Positions 20,859-30,244 of a DNA stretch of 64,000 nucleotides are shown here, one piece after another. The stretch is taken from contig NZ_BFCH01000036.1 of the NCBI RefSeq assembly GCF_003112775.1, forward strand, positions 352,793 to 416,792, read 5' to 3'. Both the position numbers and the translations under genes were made by a program. The notes below the pieces were generated by a model. That model was not told the origin of the DNA, searched no databases, and saw only the letters and a list, made by a program, of their open reading frames with translations. Origin of the DNA: Mycobacterium montefiorense (GTDB taxonomy: Bacteria; Actinomycetota; Actinomycetes; Mycobacteriales; Mycobacteriaceae). Position 1 is the first letter of the stretch, and each line of letters opens with the position of its first letter.

Positions 20859-22556
20859 CTAGCCGGTCTGCGACGGGTTGGCGACACCTTCAGCCGCCGG
20901 CAGGCTGGACATGTTGGACAAGTCCGCGGCGATCACTGTCTGGGTGGCGCAGGAGACGTGCGGCGCGAAGTGCGGGGCCGTGGTCATGGCCGGTTCGGAC
21001 AATGCTTCGGCGCACTGGCGCCGAAGCGTCCGGCCGTGAAAGAAGCTCGGCGATATTGCCCACCAAGTGAACATCAGGATTACCCCGAGCACCATCGAGC
21101 CGACGCCGACCACAGCCACCGCGCCGAACCCAAAGATCGTGACGTTGCGATCGTGGTCGACGAGCCAGTCCGCCTTGGCATATTCGATCAGGCCGAAGAC
21201 GAAGACGATTGTCAGCAGGACCCCGCCTAGCAGCGGAAGCACTCCGCGCATCACGAAGTCGCGTAGTGAATTGGTGAGGGTCTTGCGGTAGTACCGGACG
21301 CAGGCGTAGCCGGTGAGCCCATAGTAGAACGCGATCACCAATCCGACCGACCCGATCAGGGCGCTGAGCAAACTCGAACTGATCACCGTAAATAGGACGT
21401 AGAACAGGATCGATGCCGCTCCCATCACGATCGTCGACACGGTCGGCGTGAGGTATCGGGGGTGCATCTTCGTGAATGAGTCGGGCAGCGCCTTAAACAC
21501 TGCCATCGACAGCGTGGTCCGCGCGGTCGGCATGATGGTCGTCTGTGTCGAGGCCGACGCCGACGTCAGGATCGATGCCGAGAGCAACAGCAGCCCGATC
21601 TTGCCGAGCAAGCCGTCGCCGAACAGGGCCGGGCCGAACGCGGAGAATACATCCTCGGAGTTATCCGGATTGCCCAAGCCGCTGCCTTCGACGCCGATGC
21701 CGGCGAACGCGATGGTCGACACCGTCACCAAGGCGTAGGTCGCCAGCAGCAGGAAGGTCGAGAGTACGGCCGCGCGCCCGGGGGTGTGGCCGGGATCGTC
21801 GGACTCTTCGTTGCACGCCACCGCGGTGTCAAAGCCCCAGTAGATGAAAATTGTGATGAGCAACGCCGGGGCGATGGACGTGCTGAAGTCCAGACCGCCG
21901 GGCCAGAACCAGGACAGCGACGGCCGTAGCGAGCCCGGCGGGGCGTTGTTGGTGTAAACCCTAATCAGCGCGATAGCTGAGATGGCTACCAACACAACGA
22001 TTTCGACGGATAGCAGTATGTACTGAAGCCGGGCCGACACTTCGATGCCGCGGTAACAAATGTAGGTCATCGCTGCGATCCAGATCACGCCCGCGAGCGT
22101 GGTCCACACTGTACTGCTGGCCAGGCCGGCAGCCGAATGCCAGCCGAGATCTGCGACGAACGTGAACGAGTACGTGCCGGCGATTTGCGCCAGGTTAGCC
22201 ATCACGATCACGTCGGCAGCGATGATGCCCCAGCCCCCGAGCCATCCGGTGATCGGCCCGAATGCGCGCGATGCCCACGTGAATGTCGTCCCGCAGTCGG
22301 GTTCGGCTTTGTTCAGCTCCTGGTACGCGACGGCGATCAGATACATAGGGATGAACGAGAGCAGTACGATCGCCGGGGCCTTCACACCGCAAAGCAACGC
22401 GCCGCGGTGAGCGACGATGAGCCCCAACGTCGCCGCCAAGCTGTAAGCCGGTGCGGTGGAGGCCGTGCCGATGACGATGCTGGAGAGCAACCCGACCACG
22501 CCGCCTTTGAGGCCCTTGCTATTCACGGGAATGCTCGTGGCTTCGCCCTTGCTCAT
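20859..22556 (-). CDS. APC-superfamily amino acid/polyamine permease
   Basis: A 565-residue transporter with about 12-14 hydrophobic segments. It starts with the APC pattern LKGGVVGLLSSIVIGTASTAPAYSLAATLG and has the EPDCGTTFTWASRAFGPITGWLGGW motif of the family near residues 80-105. The ATG at 22556 is set by AGGAGGTTGG just upstream. It is the last gene of a set with the saccharopine-dehydrogenase-like protein and the aldehyde dehydrogenase. This suggests uptake of the amine or amino acid that those enzymes degrade. The substrate is not certain. Confidence 0.92.
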   Translation of the reverse strand: MSKGEATSIPVNSKGLKGGVVGLLSSIVIGTASTAPAYSLAATLGLIVAHRGALLCGVKAPAIVLLSFIPMYLIAVAYQELNKAEPDCGTTFTWASRAFGPITGWLGGWGIIAADVIVMANLAQIAGTYSFTFVADLGWHSAAGLASSTVWTTLAGVIWIAAMTYICYRGIEVSARLQYILLSVEIVVLVAISAIALIRVYTNNAPPGSLRPSLSWFWPGGLDFSTSIAPALLITIFIYWGFDTAVACNEESDDPGHTPGRAAVLSTFLLLATYALVTVSTIAFAGIGVEGSGLGNPDNSEDVFSAFGPALFGDGLLGKIGLLLLSASILTSASASTQTTIMPTARTTLSMAVFKALPDSFTKMHPRYLTPTVSTIVMGAASILFYVLFTVISSSLLSALIGSVGLVIAFYYGLTGYACVRYYRKTLTNSLRDFVMRGVLPLLGGVLLTIVFVFGLIEYAKADWLVDHDRNVTIFGFGAVAVVGVGSMVLGVILMFTWWAISPSFFHGRTLRRQCAEALSEPAMTTAPHFAPHVSCATQTVIAADLSNMSSLPAAEGVANPSQTG

Positions 22557-22667
22557 CCAACCTCCTGCTGATCGCTTGGTCCTGCAAAGCGTGCGGTTGT
22601 GCGGTGAGTCTGCTTGCTCGCCAACCGAATCGGTTCTGCACCGTGACCACAAGGCCACAGATGTAAC

Positions 22668-23951
22668 TCAACTTCGGATGGGCAACTCTTGTAAGCCCCA
22701 CGGCGACCCGTAGGCGCCGAGTAGCTCTAAGAAGGGCACCGAGTCGAACGCCTCCGGGCCGAGCACCCCCGAACCGCGCCAGGTCCCGCTGGCCAACAGC
22801 TCAAGCGCCACAACCGGATTGATCGCCGTCTGCCAGACCACACACTGGTGCCCATACTCGTCCATCGACCATTGGTTATCGACGACGTGATACAGGTAGG
22901 TCGACCGCGGGTTGCCGTCCTTGCCGGTTCCGGTCACCCACAAACCTGCACATGTCTTTCCGTGCATCTTCGGTCCCAGGGTCGCCGGATCGGGCAGGCA
23001 TCCCGCGACCACGTCGCGCGGGCTGACTTGCGCGCCACCGACCGCGACCTTCCCCGTGCGGTCCAGCCCGAGCTTGTGGAGCGTCTTGAGCACGTCGATG
23101 AACTCAGAGCCCAGACCGTATTTGAAGGTGACCCGCTTAGCTTTGACCCAGCGCGGCATCAACAGCACTTCCTCGTGCTCCACGTTGACGCATTCCACCG
23201 GGCCGATGCCGTCTGGGAAGTCGAAAACCTCTGGCTCGCTGAAGGGTTCAGTGACGAACCAGCCGCGGTCGTGCTCCCAGATAACCGGCGGGTTGAGGCA
23301 CTCCTCGATGGTGGTCCAGATCGAAAACGACGGCGCGAAGTCGTATCCATCCACGGTGAGATTGGCGCCGTCACGGGTGCCAAGCTCGTCGATTTCGGTG
23401 AACAGGTGATCGGCGGCATACCGGGCAAATACGTCGGAAAGCCCCGGCTCGACCCCCATGCCGAGCAGCGCAAGCCGATCAGCCGCCCGCCATTGCTCGG
23501 CGGCGGAGAACTGCTGGTCGCCGAGCTTGATTCCCGCCAGCCGATAGGGCTCTTCGGGGTGGCGCTGGGACAAGCTCATCGCCATGTCCAGATAGTCGGC
23601 TCCGGCGGCCAGCGCCCCATCGAAGATCGGCATCACGAATCGCGGGTCGACCGCGTTCACTACGTGGGTGATTCGGTGTTGCCGTGCCGCGGCGGCCACC
23701 GCGTCCGCGGATCCAGCGTCCAGGCGATCTGCAGTAAATCGGCTATCGGCCAACGCTTGGGTGATTTGATTCGCTTTTGCTTCGTTGTAATCACAGACCA
23801 CGACGTGCTGAAAGAAGTTGCGGCGCGACGCTATCGAGCAGAACGCGGCGCCTACGCCCCCGGCGCCTACTAACAAGATTCGCATCGGTGAACTGCCCGA
23901 TTGCGGAATCGTGGCAGATGACGATTTGTGCTGCACTTCCAACTTGGTCAT
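22668..23951 (-). CDS. Saccharopine-dehydrogenase-like protein
   Basis: A 427-residue NAD(P)-dependent enzyme of the saccharopine dehydrogenase/Lys9 group. After a variable 22-residue leader, the Rossmann motif MRILLVGAGGVGAAF begins at residue 23; a start at 23885 is possible, but GGAAGG lies before 23951. The catalytic half contains GMGVEPGLSDVFARYAADH near residue 165 and the C-terminal LYHVVDNQWSMDEYGHQCVVWQTA. It may split or form a saccharopine-like amine/keto-acid adduct. Lying between an aminoaldehyde dehydrogenase and a permease, it probably acts in catabolism of polyamines or lysine-like compounds, as in similar actinobacterial clusters. Confidence 0.87.
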   Translation of the reverse strand: MTKLEVQHKSSSATIPQSGSSPMRILLVGAGGVGAAFCSIASRRNFFQHVVVCDYNEAKANQITQALADSRFTADRLDAGSADAVAAAARQHRITHVVNAVDPRFVMPIFDGALAAGADYLDMAMSLSQRHPEEPYRLAGIKLGDQQFSAAEQWRAADRLALLGMGVEPGLSDVFARYAADHLFTEIDELGTRDGANLTVDGYDFAPSFSIWTTIEECLNPPVIWEHDRGWFVTEPFSEPEVFDFPDGIGPVECVNVEHEEVLLMPRWVKAKRVTFKYGLGSEFIDVLKTLHKLGLDRTGKVAVGGAQVSPRDVVAGCLPDPATLGPKMHGKTCAGLWVTGTGKDGNPRSTYLYHVVDNQWSMDEYGHQCVVWQTAINPVVALELLASGTWRGSGVLGPEAFDSVPFLELLGAYGSPWGLQELPIRS

Positions 23952-24054
23952 GCGCTATCTAGACCTTCCTGGTCAGCTCGGAGATATTGGACGGAATCGG
24001 CGTGTGCCGCAGAAGCTGGGTGCATCGAAGAGCGGTCGTAGGACGACCGGGACG

Positions 24055-25545
24055 TCAGTTGCGGATCGCAAAAACTGTTCGATGCCAAGGTTTTTCGGCC
24101 ACTCCGGTGATGTCGCTCATCACGTGTTTGATGGTCAGGTACTCCTCGAGCGAATAGTCGGACATGTCCTTGCCAAAGCCGGACGCCCCGAGGCCGCCGT
24201 GTGGCATCTCGCTGATGATCGGGATGTGGTCGTTGATCCAGACGCAGCCGGCCTTGATCTCGCGCGAAGCCCGCTGCGCCCGGTAGATGTCGCGGGTCCA
24301 TGCAGAGGCCGCCAGGCCATAGTCGGTGTCGTTGGCCTGCCGCAGCGCGTCATCGTCGCCGTCGTGCGGTCGCACTGTGAGCACCGGGCCGAATATCTCG
24401 TCGCGATAGGCTTGCGAGCGTTCGTCGACGTCGGCGAGCAGCGTCGGTGGGTAGAACGCGCCGACCGAATCTGGCGATTTGCCGCCGACGACGATGCGGG
24501 CTCCCTCAGCGGGCGCTCTGGCAACGATGTCCGCCACCCTGCGGCGATGGGCGAGTGAAATCAGGGGCCCTAAGTCGGTATCGGGATCGGTGGGATCGCC
24601 CACCACTACCTTCGACATCACCTCGGCCACTCCGCAGATGAAGTCGTCGTAGAGGTCACGGGCCACGATCGCGCGGGTGGCCGCGGTGCAGTCCTGGCCC
24701 GAGTTGATCAACGCGCCAGCCACCGCGCCGTGCACGGCGGCATCGATGTCGGCGTCGTCGAACACCACGAATGGCGCCTTGCCGCCGAGCTCAAGCTGGG
24801 TACGGTGACCGTGGACGGCCGCAGCCGCCATCACATTGCGGCCCACCGCCGTCGAGCCGGTGAAAGTAACCATGTCCACGCCTGGGTGGGCAGCCAACGC
24901 GGTCCCGACGTCGGCGCCCAGGCCGGTGACGACGTTGAACACACCGTCGGGCAGTCCAGATTCGGTCGCGAGCCGGGCCAGCGTCAGTGTTGTGAGTGGG
25001 GTGAGTTCGCTGGGCTTGATGACGACGGTGCAGCCGGCTGCCAACGCCGGCAATGTCTTCCACACCGCCATTTGCAGCGGATAATTCCAGGGCGTGATGG
25101 CAGCCACCACGCCGAGCGCTTCGCGGCGGATGTTCGAGGTGTGCTCGGCAGAGTACTCCGCGCTTGCCAGTCCATGCAGATGTCTTGCGGCGCCGGCGAA
25201 GAACCCGATGTTGTCGACGCTGCCGGGCACATCGAATTCCTCGGCCAATCGCAGAGGCTTACCGGTTTGGCGCACCTCTTCATCGACGAGTTCACGCGCG
25301 TGTAGCTCGGTCAGCTCCGCCAGCCTGGTCAGCACGGTGCAGCGTTGCGCGGGGGTGGCGGTGGCCCATTCCCGCAGCGCGAGACGCGCCGCGGGAATGG
25401 CGCGATCGACGTCGGCGGGCGTACCAAGGGTCAATTCCGCCACCGTTTCCTGGTTGGCAGGGTTTATCACCGCGTGCCGACCCCCAGAGCTGACTTCCGA
25501 GGCGCCGTTGATCCAACTTCCGGCGAGCGACACGGTTGCTGTCAT
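24055..25545 (-). CDS. Aminoaldehyde (gamma-aminobutyraldehyde-type) dehydrogenase
   Basis: A 496-residue NAD(P)-dependent aldehyde dehydrogenase. It has the cofactor motif FTGSTAVGRNVM near residue 226, the general-base Glu in ELGGKAPFVVFDDADID near 250, and the nucleophile Cys in NSGQDCTAATRAI near 285. The C-terminus GASGFGKDMSDYSLEEYLTIKHVM is typical of the gamma-aminobutyraldehyde/betaine aldehyde group. The ATG at 25545 is the first plausible start. A perfect palindrome lies 32-47 bases upstream, and an aminotransferase relic lies beyond it on the other strand. Likely role: oxidise an aminoaldehyde made from a polyamine or omega-amino acid. Confidence 0.92.
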   Translation of the reverse strand: MTATVSLAGSWINGASEVSSGGRHAVINPANQETVAELTLGTPADVDRAIPAARLALREWATATPAQRCTVLTRLAELTELHARELVDEEVRQTGKPLRLAEEFDVPGSVDNIGFFAGAARHLHGLASAEYSAEHTSNIRREALGVVAAITPWNYPLQMAVWKTLPALAAGCTVVIKPSELTPLTTLTLARLATESGLPDGVFNVVTGLGADVGTALAAHPGVDMVTFTGSTAVGRNVMAAAAVHGHRTQLELGGKAPFVVFDDADIDAAVHGAVAGALINSGQDCTAATRAIVARDLYDDFICGVAEVMSKVVVGDPTDPDTDLGPLISLAHRRRVADIVARAPAEGARIVVGGKSPDSVGAFYPPTLLADVDERSQAYRDEIFGPVLTVRPHDGDDDALRQANDTDYGLAASAWTRDIYRAQRASREIKAGCVWINDHIPIISEMPHGGLGASGFGKDMSDYSLEEYLTIKHVMSDITGVAEKPWHRTVFAIRN

Positions 25546-25576
25546 GAGGCCAAGATAGCTGACTATCAAAAGGAAA

Positions 25577-25592
25577 TGCGATGTATATCGCA
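25577..25592. promoter_or_regulatory. Perfect palindrome upstream of the aldehyde dehydrogenase
   Basis: TGCGATGTATATCGCA has exact 6-base arms around GTAT and lies 32 bases before the dehydrogenase ATG. The length and AT-rich centre fit an operator for an Lrp/AsnC or similar dimer. No regulator gene is adjacent in this window. Confidence 0.55.
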
Positions 25593-25805
25593 CTTCTGGT
25601 CAATGATAACGACGTTTTCACTATTGAAATTGACATTCAACAACGGATTCCGTAGTTCAGCGGCGTGGTGACCGAAACCGGAGCGACTGCACACCGGATG
25701 CGGCAAGTTAGCCGACCAGACTGCGACGCTGTCCGGCTTGCTCTCAACCCGGCGTCATTTACTCCAAATGCGTTGAACTGTAATGGAATTAGTGAGAATG
25801 AATGA

Positions 25806-26075
25806 CAGACCTCTCCGCCGCCGCTGAGCTATTTCGAACAAGTGCAAGAGGTCTGCGATGAATACGACGGGCTGCTTGTCTCCGATGAGTTGATTTGCGT
25901 GTCCGGCTGCCTAGGAGTGAGGTTCGTGCGCAACGAATTTGGCTACGCGTCCGATACCCGCAACGATCGACACGGGCAAGTCATTTGAGCGCTTTAACGA
26001 TTGCAAAACTTTCCGTACCACGTTGGAGAAGCTGTTCGATTTGCCGATCGTCCGGTGATGTGCGCGACGCCACCG
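25806..26075 (+). pseudogene. Decayed class III (omega-amino acid) aminotransferase
   Basis: No open gene, but two blocks are recognisable as a PLP class III aminotransferase. From 25818 one frame reads PPLSYFEQVQEVCDEYDGLL then VSDELICVSGCLG; intact enzymes read PP.GYFE.V.E.CD.YD.LLVSDEVI..FGRLG. From 25984 another frame reads FERFNDCKTFRTTLEKLFDL then PIV; intact enzymes have FR..LE.L.DLPIVGDVRG. After 26052 the match resumes as GDVR in a third frame. So there are at least two frameshifts and a deletion of the PLP-lysine region between the blocks. It is divergent from the aminoaldehyde dehydrogenase, the arrangement expected for a polyamine or omega-amino acid catabolic locus that has lost its transaminase. 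Confidence 0.8.
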
Positions 26076-26109
26076 CGGGCCGTCGGAACCCCTTACTAGA
26101 CTGGCCAGG

Positions 26110-26868
26110 GTGCTCATTGGTTCACACGTCAGTCCGCAAGATCCGCTGGGCGCAGCGGAGGCCGAGGGCGCTGACGTAGTACAGATTTTCCTTGGCAACC
26201 CGCAGAGTTGGAAGGCGCCCAAGCCGCGCGAGGACGCCGCCGTCTTGAAGGCCGCGGCGTTGCCGATATACGTGCATGCGCCCTACCTGATCAATGTCGC
26301 GTCGGCGAACAATCGGGTACGGATTCCGTCGCGCAAGATCCTGCAGCAGACCTGCGACGCGGCCGCCGACATCGGCGCGGCGGCGGTCATCGTGCACGGT
26401 GGCCATGTCGCCGACGACAACGATCTCGATGAGGGTTTTGCGCGCTGGCGCAAGGCGCTCGATCAGCTGGAATCCGCCGTGCCGGTGTACCTGGAAAACA
26501 CCGCGGGCGGGGACCATGCGATGGCCCGCCATTTCGATACCATCGCCAGACTGTGGGATGTCATCGGCGACAACGGAATTGGCTTCTGTCTCGACACTTG
26601 CCACACCTGGGCGGCCGGTGAGGCCCTGATCAATGCCGTCGATCGGATCAAGGCGATCACCGGCCAGATCGATCTGGTGCACTGCAACGACTCCAAGGAC
26701 GAGGCCGGCTCCGGCCGGGACCGCCACGCCAATTTGGGCACCGGACAGATCGATCCCGACTTGCTGGTCGCGGCCGTCAAAGCCGCGGACGCTCCGGTGA
26801 TCTGTGAAACCTCCGACGAGGGCCGCAAGGACGACATCGCGTTCCTGCGCGAGAACACCACCGGCTGA
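26110..26868 (+). CDS. nfo: Endonuclease IV (AP endonuclease)
   Basis: A 252-residue zinc-dependent endonuclease that cuts DNA 5-prime to abasic sites in base excision repair; orthologue of Rv0670 (End). The metal-binding motifs are clear: GSHVS at residue 4, IYVHAPYLINVAS near 57, VHGGH near 97, ENTAGGDHAM near 132, LDTCHTWAAGE near 162, LVHCNDSKDEAGSGRDRHANLG near 195, and a final E in ICETSDEGR. The GTG at 26110 gives the usual MLIGSHVS start. The tight fit against the aminotransferase relic suggests that the deletion removed intervening sequence. Confidence 0.96.
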   Translation: MLIGSHVSPQDPLGAAEAEGADVVQIFLGNPQSWKAPKPREDAAVLKAAALPIYVHAPYLINVASANNRVRIPSRKILQQTCDAAADIGAAAVIVHGGHVADDNDLDEGFARWRKALDQLESAVPVYLENTAGGDHAMARHFDTIARLWDVIGDNGIGFCLDTCHTWAAGEALINAVDRIKAITGQIDLVHCNDSKDEAGSGRDRHANLGTGQIDPDLLVAAVKAADAPVICETSDEGRKDDIAFLRENTTG

Positions 26869-26934
26869 GCCAAGGCGCGCCGGGCCAGTATTACACCTCT
26901 TGTGCGGTTGTTGGAAAAATGTAATATGGGTGGC

Positions 26935-28563
26935 ATGTCAGACACGCACGTCGTCACCAACCAGGTTCCACAGCTGGAGAACTACAACCCCGCGACAGCA
27001 CCCATGCTTGTCGAGGCGCTGATTCGCGAGGGCGGCCAGTGGGGGCTGGACGAGGTGAACGCGGTCGGCGCGCTGTCGGCCAGCCACGAAGCCCAGCGCT
27101 GGGGTGAGCTTGCCGACCGCAATCTGCCCGTCCTGCACACCCACGACCGCACCGGGCACCGTGTCGACGAGGTCGAGTACGACCCGGCTTACCACCAGCT
27201 GATGCGCGCGGCCATCGCGCACGGCCTGCATGCCGCGCCGTGGGCCGACGAACGCCCGGGCGCCCATGTGGTGCGGGCGGCCAAGATGTCGGCCTGGAAC
27301 GTGGAGCCGGGCCACGTCTGTCCGATCTCGATGACCTACGCCGTCGTCCCGGCACTGCGCTACAACCCCGAGCTGGCGGCGGTCTACGAACCGCTGCTGA
27401 CCGGTCGCGAGTACGACCCGGAACTCAAGCTGGCCACCACCAAGGCCGGTATCACCGCGGGCATGTCGATGACCGAGAAGCAGGGCGGCTCCGACGTGCG
27501 TGCCGGCACCACGCAGGCGACCCCGAACGGCGACGGCACTTACAGCCTGATCGGCCACAAATGGTTCACCTCGGCGCCGATGTGCGACATCTTCTTGGTG
27601 CTGGCGCAGGCACCGGGCGGGCTGTCGTGCTTCATGCTGCCCAGGGTCCTGCCCGACGGCACACGTAATCGGATGTTCTTGCAGCGCCTCAAGGACAAGC
27701 TCGGCAACCATGCCAACGCGTCCAGCGAGGTCGAATACGACGGTGCCACAGCGTGGTTGGTGGGGGAAGAGGGCCGTGGTGTACCGACCATCATCGAGAT
27801 GGTCAACCTCACCCGACTGGATTGCACGCTGGGCAGTGCCACCAGCATGCGTACCGGTCTGACCCGTGCGATCCACCACGCCCAGCACCGGAAAGCCTTC
27901 GGCGCCTATCTGATCGACCAGTCGCTGATGCGCAATGTGCTCGCCGACCTGGCCGTCGAGGCCGAGGCCGCGACGATCGTCGCGATGCGGATGGCCGGTG
28001 CCACCGACAGTGCGTTGCGCGGAGACGAGAAGGAGACGCTGCTGCGCAGAATCGGCTTGGCGGCAAGCAAGTACTGGGTATGCAAGCGTTCCACCCCGCA
28101 TGCCGCCGAAGCGCTGGAATGCCTGGGCGGCAACGGCTTCGTCGAAGAGTCCGGGATGCCGCGCCTGTACCGGGAAGCGCCACTGATGGGCATCTGGGAA
28201 GGATCCGGCAACGTCAGCGCGCTGGATACCCTGCGCGCCATGGCAACTCGCCCGGAATGTGTCGAGGTACTCTTCGCCGAACTGGCCGAGAGCGCTGGCC
28301 AGGATCCACGCCTGGGGAGCCACATCGAGCGGTTGCGGCAAGACCTGACCGATCTGGACACCATCGCCTATCGCGCCCGCAAGGTCGCCGAGGACATCTG
28401 CCTGGCCCTGCAGGGCTCGCTGCTGGTGCGTCACGGTCATCCCGCCGTCGCCGAGGCATTCCTGGCCACCAGGCTGGGTGGCCAGTGGGGCGGCGCATTC
28501 GGCACCATGCCGACGGGGCTGGATTTGGTGCCCATTCTGGAGCGCGTCCTGGTAAAGGGCTGA
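26935..28563 (+). CDS. fadE8: AidB-like acyl-CoA dehydrogenase FadE8
   Basis: A 542-residue flavoprotein, the same length as Rv0672. It belongs to the AidB-type branch of acyl-CoA dehydrogenases, shown by an extra N-terminal domain (HVVTNQVPQLENYNP) and the FAD-binding MSMTEKQGGSDVR near residue 185. YREAPLMGIWEGSGNV near 420 carries the region of the catalytic acid. ATG 26935 gives the conserved start MSDTHVV; the frame is open upstream but has no ribosome binding site. It heads an operon with echA4, a PaaX-like regulator and echA5. Its substrate, fatty acyl-CoA or other, is not fixed by sequence. Confidence 0.95.
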   Translation: MSDTHVVTNQVPQLENYNPATAPMLVEALIREGGQWGLDEVNAVGALSASHEAQRWGELADRNLPVLHTHDRTGHRVDEVEYDPAYHQLMRAAIAHGLHAAPWADERPGAHVVRAAKMSAWNVEPGHVCPISMTYAVVPALRYNPELAAVYEPLLTGREYDPELKLATTKAGITAGMSMTEKQGGSDVRAGTTQATPNGDGTYSLIGHKWFTSAPMCDIFLVLAQAPGGLSCFMLPRVLPDGTRNRMFLQRLKDKLGNHANASSEVEYDGATAWLVGEEGRGVPTIIEMVNLTRLDCTLGSATSMRTGLTRAIHHAQHRKAFGAYLIDQSLMRNVLADLAVEAEAATIVAMRMAGATDSALRGDEKETLLRRIGLAASKYWVCKRSTPHAAEALECLGGNGFVEESGMPRLYREAPLMGIWEGSGNVSALDTLRAMATRPECVEVLFAELAESAGQDPRLGSHIERLRQDLTDLDTIAYRARKVAEDICLALQGSLLVRHGHPAVAEAFLATRLGGQWGGAFGTMPTGLDLVPILERVLVKG

Positions 28564-28571
28564 GTCGCAAC

Positions 28572-29519
28572 ATGACTCATGCGATCAGGCCGGTCGATTT
28601 CGGCAATCTGAAGACGATGACCTACGAGGTCACCGACCGGGTTGCGCGGATCACGTTCAACCGGCCGGAGAAGGGCAACGCGATTGTCGCGGACACCCCG
28701 TTGGAGCTGTCGGCATTGGTGGAGCGAGCGGATCTGGACCCCAACGTGCACGTCATTCTGGTATCCGGTCGCGGGGAAGGCTTTTGCGCGGGCTTCGACT
28801 TGTCCGCCTACGCCGACCGCACCGGCTCTGCGGGCGACGCGGGTCTAAAGGGTGCGTATGCGGGCACCGTGCTGGACGGTAGGACCCAGGGCGTCAATCA
28901 CATGCCGGATCGCCCGTGGGACCCGATGATCGACTACCAGATGATGAGCCGCTTCGTGCGTGGCTTCTCCAGTCTGATGCACGCGGACAAGCCAACGGTG
29001 GTGAAGATCCACGGCTATTGCGTGGCCGGCGGCACCGACATCGCGCTGCACGCCGACCAGGTGATCGCCGCCGCCGACGCCAAAATCGGTTATCCGCCCA
29101 CGCGGGTGTGGGGTGTTCCGGCGGCGGGCCTGTGGGCACACCGGCTCGGTGACCAGCGGGCCAAACGTCTACTGTTCACCGGTGATTCCATCACTGGCGC
29201 GCAGGCCGCCGAATGGGGCTTGGCGGTCGAGGCGCCGGATCCCAAAGACCTCGACGAGCGTACTGAGCGACTGGTGGAACGCATTGCGGCCGTCCCGGTC
29301 AACCAGCTGATCATGATCAAACTCGCGCTGAATTCGGCTCTGCTGCAACAGGGTGTGGCCACCAGCCGGATGGTGAGCACGGTGTTCGACGGTGTTGCGC
29401 GGCATACCCAAGAGGGGCACGACTTCGTTGCCGATTCGGTCGAGCACGGCTTCCGCGAAGCGGTACGGCATCGCGACGAGCCATTCGGCGACTACGGCCG
29501 CCGCGCCTCCGGGGTGTAG
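28572..29519 (+). CDS. echA4: Enoyl-CoA hydratase/isomerase family protein EchA4
   Basis: A 315-residue crotonase-fold protein. The oxyanion hole regions are visible: SGRGEGFCAGFDLSAYA near residues 63-79 and KIHGYCVAGGTDIALHADQVI near 146-166. It has an insertion of about 40 residues after the first block (residues 80-130), typical of the longer EchA4 subgroup. It starts 8 bases after fadE8 and is co-transcribed. A role in acyl-CoA beta-oxidation is inferred from family and operon. Confidence 0.94.
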   Translation: MTHAIRPVDFGNLKTMTYEVTDRVARITFNRPEKGNAIVADTPLELSALVERADLDPNVHVILVSGRGEGFCAGFDLSAYADRTGSAGDAGLKGAYAGTVLDGRTQGVNHMPDRPWDPMIDYQMMSRFVRGFSSLMHADKPTVVKIHGYCVAGGTDIALHADQVIAAADAKIGYPPTRVWGVPAAGLWAHRLGDQRAKRLLFTGDSITGAQAAEWGLAVEAPDPKDLDERTERLVERIAAVPVNQLIMIKLALNSALLQQGVATSRMVSTVFDGVARHTQEGHDFVADSVEHGFREAVRHRDEPFGDYGRRASGV

Positions 29520-29521
29520 CC

Positions 29522-30244
29522 ATGCCGAACATGACGGCCCGATCGGTGGTATTGAGTGTGCTGCTCGGCGCTCACCCTGCCTGGGCAACGGCGAGCGAAT
29601 TGATCAGGCTGACGGCTGATTTCGGAATCAAGGCGTCGACGTTGCGGGTAGCGCTGACCCGGATGGTCGGCGCCGGTGACCTGATCCGCTCCGCCGACGG
29701 CTACCGTCTCTCCGATCGACTGCTGGCCCGCCAGAGCCGCCAGGACGAAGCCATGCGACCGCAAACCCGGGCCTGGCGCGGGCACTGGCACGTGGTGATC
29801 GTCACCAGCGTCGGCGCCGATGCTCGCACCCGGGCAGCGCAGCGAGCCAGTATGTACCGCAAGCGCTTCGGTGAACTGCGCGAAGGTGTGTGGATGCGGC
29901 CCGACAACCTCGACCTCGACTTGGAACCCGGTGTTGCCGATCGGGTGCGGGTGCTCAACGCGCGCGACGACGCACCCGGGCAGCTGGCCGCCGAGCTGTG
30001 GGATCTGCCCGCGTGGGCGAGTGCCGGTCAGCAGTTGGTTGACGAAATGGCCGATACCCCAGATGTTCCCGGCCGATTCATGGTGGCAGCGGGGATAGTG
30101 CGACACCTGCTCACTGACCCGATGCTGCCTGCCGAACTGCTGCCCGATGATTGGCCGGGTGCGCGGCTGCGCAGCGCCTACCACGACTTCGCGACCGAGC
30201 TGCTGGATCGGCGCGATGCAACTCAACTCTTGGAGGCTACATGA
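29522..30244 (+). CDS. PaaX-like transcriptional regulator (Rv0674-like)
   Basis: A 240-residue regulator with an N-terminal winged helix (TASELIRLTADFGIKASTLRVALTRMVGAGDLIR, about residues 23-56), the form of PaaX. Its C-terminal region carries WRGHWHVVIVT and REGVWMRPDNLDLDL. PaaX proteins usually bind an aryl- or acyl-CoA ligand. It lies inside the fadE8-echA operon, starts 2 bases after echA4, and its stop overlaps the echA5 start as ATGA. It therefore probably senses an acyl-CoA of this pathway. Confidence 0.9.
   Translation: MPNMTARSVVLSVLLGAHPAWATASELIRLTADFGIKASTLRVALTRMVGAGDLIRSADGYRLSDRLLARQSRQDEAMRPQTRAWRGHWHVVIVTSVGADARTRAAQRASMYRKRFGELREGVWMRPDNLDLDLEPGVADRVRVLNARDDAPGQLAAELWDLPAWASAGQQLVDEMADTPDVPGRFMVAAGIVRHLLTDPMLPAELLPDDWPGARLRSAYHDFATELLDRRDATQLLEAT

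Noticed and set aside
18791..20887. A 698-codon open frame antisense to rpoC
   Set aside because: Shadow of rpoC codon bias; it would also run through the strong terminator.
26890..26925. ATTACA...TGTAAT inverted repeat before fadE8
   Set aside because: Arms of six bases separated by 24 are too far apart and too short to call an operator.
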